From positions 372,001 through 436,000 of the forward strand of contig NZ_PXYI01000002.1 of assembly GCF_003012735.1 (NCBI RefSeq): 64,000 bases of DNA, given 5' to 3'. Of this stretch, positions 58,571 through 64,000 are shown piece after piece; the stretch's first letter is position 1, and each line of letters opens with the position of its first letter. The notes beneath the pieces are model-generated. The model searched no databases. It was not told where the DNA came from and was given only the letters and a program-made list of their open reading frames with translations. The translations under genes were made by a program, and so were the position numbers. This DNA is from Allosphingosinicella deserti. GTDB taxonomy: Bacteria; Pseudomonadota; Alphaproteobacteria; Sphingomonadales; Sphingomonadaceae.

Positions 58571-61441
58571 ATGCGTACCAAGGCCGCTTTGCTTGCAGTA
58601 ACGACATTTTCGGCGCTTGGCGCTGGCGGAACGGCGATCACGGCGGCAGCGCAGCCCGCGGCTTCCCAGCCGCAGCCGGCAGCTATCACGGTGCCAGCGC
58701 TTGCCTTCAAGGAACGTCGCCTTTCCAACGGCCTTCGCGTCATCACCCTCAAGGATACGACCACCCCCAACGTCGCGGTGTCGGTCTGGTACGAGGTCGG
58801 CTCGAAGCACGATCCGGAAGGTCGCTCCGGATTCGCCCATTTGTTCGAGCACATCCTGTCCCGCAAGACGCGGAACATGCCCTACAACATGATCAACAAG
58901 CTCACCGAAGATGTCGGCGGCGTGCGCAATGCGTCGACCTGGTACGATCGCACCAATTATTACGAGATCGTTCCTGCGCGCTATCTGCAGACGATGCTGT
59001 GGACCCACGCCGAGCGCATGGCGCTGCCCGTGGTCGACGAACAGGTGTTCGAGACCGAGCGCAACGTCGTCAAGGAGGAGCTGCGCCAGCGGGTGCTCGC
59101 GCCGCCTTACGGCCGTCTGCGCCTGCTTTTGAACGAGCAGGCCTGGGACCGCATGCCGCATCGGCGGCCCGGGATCGGCAGCATCGAGCAGCTCGATGCG
59201 GCGACGCTCGCCGACGCACGCGCCTTTCACGAAGCTTATTATGGCCCGGATACCGCGACCCTGATCGTCTCCGGGAATTTCGACGACGCGCAGCTGCAAC
59301 GATGGGTCGACACCTATTTCGCGAAGATTCCGGCCCGGGCCGCGAAGATCCCGCTGGCGATCACCGAGCGTGACACGGCGCCCGCGCGAAAGCGGACGGT
59401 GACGATGTACGCCCCGAACGTGCCGCTGCCCGTCGTGGGATCGCTGTGGCGAATCCCCGGCTCCAGCCATGCCGACATGGCCGCGCTCGCAGTGCTCGAT
59501 ACCATTCTCACGGCCGGCGACAGCTCGCGCCTCAACCGCAGCCTCGTTTATGATCGGCAGCTCGCGACCTCGATCAACGGCGATCTCAGCGATGTCGAGG
59601 AGCAGGGCTATTATGCGCCTTATGCGATCCTCGCCGGCGGCAAGAGCGTGGAGGAGGTCGAAGCGACCCTGTCCGCGGAGATCGCAAGAGTGCGCGACGC
59701 GCCGGTGACCGCCGCCGAGCTCGCCGAGGCGAAGACCGAGCTGCTCGCGGCGGCCCTGCGCGAGCGGGAAACCTTCAGCGGACGCGCATTCGATCTTGGC
59801 GAGGCATTGGTCCGCACCGGCGACGCGCGGGCCGCCGACAAGAGGTTGGCCGCCATTCAGAAGGTGACGGCCGGTGACGTTCAGCGGGTCGCACGCACCT
59901 ATCTCGCGCCGGACCGGCAGGTGGATTTCCGCTATCGCAACGAGGCGGAGCGCCCGGCGGGGCAGGCCGATGCCTGGGCGAACCCGGTGCCGATGCCCCC
60001 ATTCAAGAGCGTCCCGGCCGCCACCCGGCCGCCCCATGAAGCGGCGGCCGAGGGCGAGCGCCAGCAGCCGCCGGCGCCGAGCGCCGCCGTGCCGGTCACC
60101 CCGCCGGCGATTTCGCAGACCAGGTTGGCGAACGGGCTCGATGTCGTCACGGCGCGGACCGGGGCCGTCCCGATCGCCTCGATGGTGCTGGTGGTGAAAG
60201 GCGGCGCGTCGACCGATCCGCGCGCGAAGGCAGGGCTCGCGTCGATGGCGGCAACGCTCGCGACCAAGGGCACGCCCACCCGCAATGCCCAGCAGATCGC
60301 CGCGCAATTCGAGTCGCTCGGCGCCGAGATCGGCAGCGGTGCGGGCCCCGACGGTGCCTTTCTCTCGGTCTCGGCACCGGTGGCGAACCTCGAGGCGGCA
60401 GGACGGATCCTCGTGGATCTCGCGCGCAATGCGACCTTCCCGGAACAGGAACTGGAACGGGAGCGCAAGCGCGCTCTCGACGGCCTGTCGATCGCGATGC
60501 GCGATCCCGGCAGCGTTGCCGGGCTCGTCGTCACGCCGCTCGTCTATGGCAGCGCCCCGTACGGCAATCTCGCCAATGGTACGCCGACCTCGCTGCAGGC
60601 GCTGACCCGTGACGATCTCGTCGCGCATCATGCCAGATGGTGGCAGCCCGGCAATGCCGCCCTGATCGTCTCCGGCGGGATCGATGCCGCCCGTTCGGCC
60701 GCACTCGCCCAAAGCCTGTTCGGAAGCTGGCAAGGTCGGGGGCCGGCGCCCCAGGCGCCGACCGCGCGGGCCGGCGAGAGTCAGATGGTCCGCACGATCG
60801 TCATCGACATGCCGGGGTCGGGTCAAGCGGCCGTCACGGCCGCGGTGCCTGCGCTCGCCCGCGGTACGGCCGATTATTATCCGTTGACCCTCGCCAATGC
60901 GGTGCTCGGCGCCGGATCGAACGGGCGCCTGTTTCAGGAGGTGCGGGTCAAGCGCGCTTTGTCCTACGGCGCCTACAGCGCGATGCCCGCGCGGCTCGAC
61001 GCCAGCCTGCTGACCGCAAGCGCGCAGACCAAGAACGAAAGCGCCGCCGACGTCGCCAGGATCTTTCTCGACGAACTCGATCGGCTCGGCAGGGAGCCGC
61101 TCGACGCCGATGCCACCGCCAAGCGGATCGCTTTCCTCACCGGCACTTACAATCGGCAGGTGGAGACGAGCGGAGGTCTTGGCGGGGTGCTCGCCAATCT
61201 CATCCAGCAAGGCCTCTCGCCGGAGGAGGCCGCAGCCTACGTACAGCGCATGGAGAGCGTCACGCCGCAGGCCGCCTCGGCGGTCGCCGCGCGGATCGCC
61301 TCCTCGCAGCGCGCGAGCCTGATCATCGTCGGCGACGCTTCGAAATTCCTCGACAAGGTCAAGGCGATCAGGCCCGACGTGGAGGTGATTCCGCTGGCCG
61401 AGCTCGATCTCGATTCCCCGACACTTCGAAAAGCGAAATAG
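58571..61441 (+). CDS. Exported two-domain M16 zinc peptidase
   Basis: The protein is 956 residues. A signal peptide (cleavage near TAAAQ) is followed by an N-terminal M16 domain with the inverted zinc motif HLFEH at about 90-94 and a downstream Glu-rich helix (VFETERNVVKEELRQ). A second M16 domain begins near residue 515 (TRLANGLDVVTARTG) and lacks HxxEH, so it is the structural half, as in pitrilysin-type enzymes. A Pro-rich linker joins the two. It probably degrades peptides in the periplasm. GGAAAGGCG precedes the ATG. Confidence 0.93.
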   Translation: MRTKAALLAVTTFSALGAGGTAITAAAQPAASQPQPAAITVPALAFKERRLSNGLRVITLKDTTTPNVAVSVWYEVGSKHDPEGRSGFAHLFEHILSRKTRNMPYNMINKLTEDVGGVRNASTWYDRTNYYEIVPARYLQTMLWTHAERMALPVVDEQVFETERNVVKEELRQRVLAPPYGRLRLLLNEQAWDRMPHRRPGIGSIEQLDAATLADARAFHEAYYGPDTATLIVSGNFDDAQLQRWVDTYFAKIPARAAKIPLAITERDTAPARKRTVTMYAPNVPLPVVGSLWRIPGSSHADMAALAVLDTILTAGDSSRLNRSLVYDRQLATSINGDLSDVEEQGYYAPYAILAGGKSVEEVEATLSAEIARVRDAPVTAAELAEAKTELLAAALRERETFSGRAFDLGEALVRTGDARAADKRLAAIQKVTAGDVQRVARTYLAPDRQVDFRYRNEAERPAGQADAWANPVPMPPFKSVPAATRPPHEAAAEGERQQPPAPSAAVPVTPPAISQTRLANGLDVVTARTGAVPIASMVLVVKGGASTDPRAKAGLASMAATLATKGTPTRNAQQIAAQFESLGAEIGSGAGPDGAFLSVSAPVANLEAAGRILVDLARNATFPEQELERERKRALDGLSIAMRDPGSVAGLVVTPLVYGSAPYGNLANGTPTSLQALTRDDLVAHHARWWQPGNAALIVSGGIDAARSAALAQSLFGSWQGRGPAPQAPTARAGESQMVRTIVIDMPGSGQAAVTAAVPALARGTADYYPLTLANAVLGAGSNGRLFQEVRVKRALSYGAYSAMPARLDASLLTASAQTKNESAADVARIFLDELDRLGREPLDADATAKRIAFLTGTYNRQVETSGGLGGVLANLIQQGLSPEEAAAYVQRMESVTPQAASAVAARIASSQRASLIIVGDASKFLDKVKAIRPDVEVIPLAELDLDSPTLRKAK

Positions 61442-61449
61442 CGTGTTCA

Positions 61450-61482
61450 GGCGACGATAATCCCTTCGGGACTATCGTCGCC
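61450..61482 (+). terminator. Hairpin after the M16 peptidase gene
   Basis: GGCGACGATA and TATCGTCGCC pair perfectly over ten bases around a 13-base loop. GCGTTTC follows, so the U-tract is short. It starts nine bases after the stop codon. Confidence 0.65.
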
Positions 61483-61507
61483 GCGTTTCACCAGGGATTT
61501 GCTTCAC

Positions 61508-61753
61508 ATGCGCCTCGTTGCCGCCGCCTTGCTCGCCTTCAGCCTCACCGGGTGCGTCGCCAGGACGGCGCTCGACATCGTCACTCTGCCGGTCAAAGTG
61601 GTCGGCAGCGGCGTCGATGCGGTCACCACCAGCCAGTCGGAAGCGGATCAGAATCGCGGGCGCAAGATCCGCAAGCGCGAGGAATGCGAAGGGCGCGAAA
61701 TGCGCCGCGCCGAGAAGCAGGATCGCGAGCCCGATTACTCGCGCTGCGACTGA
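61508..61753 (+). CDS. Small lipoprotein (81 aa)
   Basis: MRLVAAALLAFSLTGCVART has a lipoprotein signal with lipobox LTGC, so the mature protein begins at Cys16 and is anchored in a membrane. The rest is short and highly charged (RKIRKREECEGREMRRAEKQD) and contains a second and third Cys. I do not recognise the family. It follows the M16 gene by 66 bases and is convergent with tpsB. Confidence 0.75.
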   Translation: MRLVAAALLAFSLTGCVARTALDIVTLPVKVVGSGVDAVTTSQSEADQNRGRKIRKREECEGREMRRAEKQDREPDYSRCD

Positions 61754-61761
61754 TCCTTCCC

Positions 61762-63651
61762 TTATCCGCCGATCAGGCGCAGCGGCTGCACCGATATTCG
61801 AAAATGCCAGCCTTGGTCCTGCAGATCCTTTGATCCGGAACGGGGTACATCGCGCAGGGCCTCGCCACGTGCGACCGACAGCGTGATCGCGTCCGAAGGC
61901 GTCCAGCTCAGGCCGGCGCCGAGGCCGGCGATAAAGCTGCGCGGTGGCTGCGGCGCCGCCTGATTGTCTGCGTAGGCCGCGTCTGCGAACAGCAAGGCGG
62001 TGAAAGCGCCCCAGGCAAATCGCTTGCCGTCAGCCGCCTGGCCGGCAAGGTCGAAGCTCCAGGCGAGCTCGGCGGAGCCGATCGCGCCCTGGTCGACGAG
62101 GAACGAATTCTCGCGATAGCCGCGCACCGTCCCCTGGCCGCCGATCGATAGCCGCTCGCCCGAATAAAGGATTCCGCTCGCTATCTGTCCCGCAAGCCGG
62201 GCACGAAGCTCGAGACCCGGCGGGCCGAGCCTGCGGGCATAATTGGCCTGCACGAGGCCGGCGAGGAAATGCGCATCGGGATTGAGGATGCCGGGGAGGT
62301 CCGATCGGGTGCCGCCGAGCCCCATGCTTGCGGTCGCGGAGACCGCCAGGACCTGCTTCACGCCGCGGACGACGTAGTCGCCGGTGAGCCGCACGACGCC
62401 GTAGCGGCTGCGCCCGTCCTTCGATCCCGGCGCGAACGAGAATGGCTCGCCGAACAGGAAGCTGCGCTGGCTGCGATAGCCGAAGAGCAGGCCGGCGGAG
62501 AGGGTGCGGGACGGAGACCAGCGGCCAGGCACGGCACCGGGCGCGAGCGGCTCTTCGACGAAACGATGGACGAAGCCCCCTTCGACCGCGCGATCCTCGG
62601 CACGGATATCGAGCGGGAGGAGCGGGCGATCGATCACCGCCGCGTCGTTGTAGCTGCCGCGCACCGTCAGGCTCGTGCGCGGCGACAGGAACGGCGTCGC
62701 GTAACTGATCTGGGCATCCTCCACGCCTTCGGTATAGCCGATCTCGGCGCTGACCAGATCGCCGCTGGTGAAGGCGTTGCGCAGATAGCCGGCGGCGGAA
62801 AGCCGGTCGCTGCCGACCGCCGGCGAGCGGTCGTTCGCGTAACCAAGACTGATGTCGCCGCGCCGCTCCGGTTCGACCAGCACATGGAGGCTCGCTTCGC
62901 CGGGCCGCGCACCCGGGCGGAGGTCCGCGTTGATCGTCCGGATGCCGGCACTTTCTGCCAGCAACCGGAAATCCCGCTCGATCGCGAAGGCGCTGAGCGG
63001 CGCGCCCTGCGCGGACGGGAAGCGGCGGCGCACATACTCTCCGCCGAGACCCTTGTCCTTGCCGCCGGCGAATTCGACGCTGATCGCCTCGCGGTCCGGA
63101 TCGGGCGGAACGAGGCGGCCCTCGATCAGCCGCAGCTCCAATATGCCATCGGCGATCCGCGACCTCTCCGAAACGAGCAGCCCCGAATTGACGAAGCCGG
63201 CGGTGACCAGGGCGCGGTTGAGCAGTTGCACCAGCGCGATTGCAGACGAGATGCGGCCGTCGCGATCAGGGAGGCCGTTCTGTGCGAACTGCCGCTCGAT
63301 CCATGCGGCGCCGAGGGGCTCCCCGCGGCGATGATCGAGGCGCAGCCCGGCGGTGTCGGCCGCCGGCGGCTGCCAGTGTCGAGGGGGTATCCCGCCGCCG
63401 CTCGACGCCTCGGCCGCAACCGCGATCCGGCGGATCCGGTGCGAGTCCGCCGCGGCCGACGGAGGCGTGAGGCGGCTCGCCGGTGGCACCAGCGGCAGGC
63501 TCTTGGGCGCGGTCCAGTCGGGCAGGGGCGGCGGCTCGGCCTGGGGACCGGTGCGCTCACGCACGGCTTCAGGGCCCGTCTGCGCCTGGGCAAGCCCCGC
63601 CGGCGCAAGGCCTAGGACGAGCCCGCCGAAGCGGGCGAGGCTCATCGGCAT
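61762..63651 (-). CDS. Two-partner secretion transporter TpsB (ShlB/FhaC/HecB family)
   Basis: The protein is 629 residues (from ATG 63651; ATG 63645 gives 627 and an ATGA overlap with tpsA). A signal peptide (LVLGLAPAGLAQAQ) and Pro-rich linker are followed by a POTRA domain (about 120-260; GLLVSERSRIADGILELRLIEGR) and a 16-strand beta-barrel with RGYRENSFLVDQGAIGSAEL (the family's conserved barrel motif) and FADAAYADN. The final strand ends with a charged/aromatic pattern. It exports the adjacent TpsA adhesin across the outer membrane. Confidence 0.9.
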   Translation of the reverse strand: MPMSLARFGGLVLGLAPAGLAQAQTGPEAVRERTGPQAEPPPLPDWTAPKSLPLVPPASRLTPPSAAADSHRIRRIAVAAEASSGGGIPPRHWQPPAADTAGLRLDHRRGEPLGAAWIERQFAQNGLPDRDGRISSAIALVQLLNRALVTAGFVNSGLLVSERSRIADGILELRLIEGRLVPPDPDREAISVEFAGGKDKGLGGEYVRRRFPSAQGAPLSAFAIERDFRLLAESAGIRTINADLRPGARPGEASLHVLVEPERRGDISLGYANDRSPAVGSDRLSAAGYLRNAFTSGDLVSAEIGYTEGVEDAQISYATPFLSPRTSLTVRGSYNDAAVIDRPLLPLDIRAEDRAVEGGFVHRFVEEPLAPGAVPGRWSPSRTLSAGLLFGYRSQRSFLFGEPFSFAPGSKDGRSRYGVVRLTGDYVVRGVKQVLAVSATASMGLGGTRSDLPGILNPDAHFLAGLVQANYARRLGPPGLELRARLAGQIASGILYSGERLSIGGQGTVRGYRENSFLVDQGAIGSAELAWSFDLAGQAADGKRFAWGAFTALLFADAAYADNQAAPQPPRSFIAGLGAGLSWTPSDAITLSVARGEALRDVPRSGSKDLQDQGWHFRISVQPLRLIGG

Positions 63652-64000
63652 GGTGCCTGCCCGGGTGTCGGCACCGTGCCGCTCGGCGTGCCTGCGGCAT
63701 AGGGCCCGGTCGGCCGGATCGAGAGCTGGCTGAGCGCGCCGCTGGCGCGCACGGCTGGGCATTGGCCGCGCAGGATTGCCGAGGCATCGATCAGGGACAG
63801 ATCGGGCGAGACGGTTCCGGCGCTGACGTCGTAAATGGCATTGTCGAACTGAAGATCTCCGTCGACTTCGACGCGGTTGAGGCGGTCGGCCGAGGCGATG
63901 AAATACTTGCTCGAAATGAGCACGTTCGCCCCGCCGCTTTGACCGAGCGCAAGGATGTCGCCGCCGTGCGACACCACGGCGAACGGACTGGCGATGACGA
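63642..64000 (-). CDS. 3' end of a TpsA filamentous-haemagglutinin-like adhesin (partial)
   Basis: The frame is open to the window edge and ends in TGA at 63642, giving about 118 residues. The tail SKYFIASADRLNRVEVDGDL, then SLIDASAILRGQCPAVRASG and STVPTPGQ-like ending, matches the C-terminal ends of haemagglutinin-type secreted proteins in sphingomonads. The conserved secretion domain (TPS domain) is upstream, outside the window. It overlaps tpsB, so tpsA and tpsB are co-transcribed in that order. Confidence 0.75.
   Translation of the reverse strand, partial: VIASPFAVVSHGGDILALGQSGGANVLISSKYFIASADRLNRVEVDGDLQFDNAIYDVSAGTVSPDLSLIDASAILRGQCPAVRASGALSQLSIRPTGPYAAGTPSGTVPTPGQAPCR

Noticed and set aside
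58544-61210. A minus-strand open frame of 888 codons antisense to the M16 peptidase.
   Set aside because: The plus-strand frame has a signal peptide and the zinc motif. The antisense product shows no recognisable domain.

Overview
The window is a GC-rich, gene-dense chromosomal segment of an alphaproteobacterium, most probably a member of the Sphingomonadales (Sphingomonas-like). The assignment is inferred from gene content: EipA/DUF1134, DivK, an HWE-type histidine kinase, DUF3572, a sphingomonad-style M16 peptidase, several secreted S9 peptidases, GDT1/MarC membrane families and many very small helical proteins. No rRNA, IS element, phage or CRISPR array was seen. Two tRNAs are present: Ser(GCU), minus strand near 2.8 kb, and Thr(GGU), plus strand near 23.6 kb.

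Layout. 0-3.8 kb: tail of a glycoside hydrolase, a small secreted protein, a broken GAF-domain gene (pseudogene), a membrane diguanylate cyclase, tRNA-Ser and eipA. 3.8-12.1 kb: ATP-dependent DNA ligase, S9 peptidase, a GDT1-type transporter coupled to an unknown gene, rpmG with a terminator in its leader, then a three-gene detoxification-type operon (serine hydrolase, DUF899, GST) divergent from a MarR regulator with a 20-bp palindrome in the shared promoter region. 12.1-16.7 kb: divK, then a tightly coupled run DUF3572-HAD-SDR-RidA-GDPD-FemAB-like. 16.7-23.5 kb: two more secreted S9 peptidases, a thioesterase and an Xaa-Pro aminopeptidase.

23.6-28 kb is the most accessory-looking stretch. 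It holds a cspA paired with an unusual IF-1 paralogue, a second cspA, three or four tiny helical proteins, a Crp/Fnr regulator with an exact FNR-type box upstream, a second near-exact box before an unlisted 58-codon gene, and two tandem PilZ proteins. A parallel arrangement (Crp/Fnr regulator plus two paralogous tiny helical proteins) recurs at 56.8-58.2 kb. Together these look like an oxygen- or stress-responsive module that I cannot match to a named system.

28-42.3 kb: threonine aldolase, EamA transporter, M48 protease, recF-DUF2059-dnaN (minus strand), a beta-barrel protein with an Asp-rich segment, an IalB-like secreted protein, a phosphatase, rlmN, a YciB/IspZ-type protein with an extra N-terminal domain, an HWE histidine kinase and a cyclopropane fatty acid synthase. 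42.4-48.8 kb: EF-hand protein, then a lipid-linked sugar cluster (two GT-C-like membrane proteins, a GT2, GtrA, a methyltransferase). 48.8-55.8 kb: MarC, folD, yggT, ergothioneine genes egtB-egtD, a PduO-type cobalamin adenosyltransferase that seems to start at CTG, a HIG1-domain protein, gluQ and two HNH endonucleases. 55.9-64 kb: EamA transporter, the second Crp/Fnr locus, a large two-domain M16 peptidase, a lipoprotein, and a two-partner secretion pair (tpsB and the 3' end of tpsA, cut by the window edge).

Calls rest on reading the translated sequences and motifs by eye. No database search or folding program was run.
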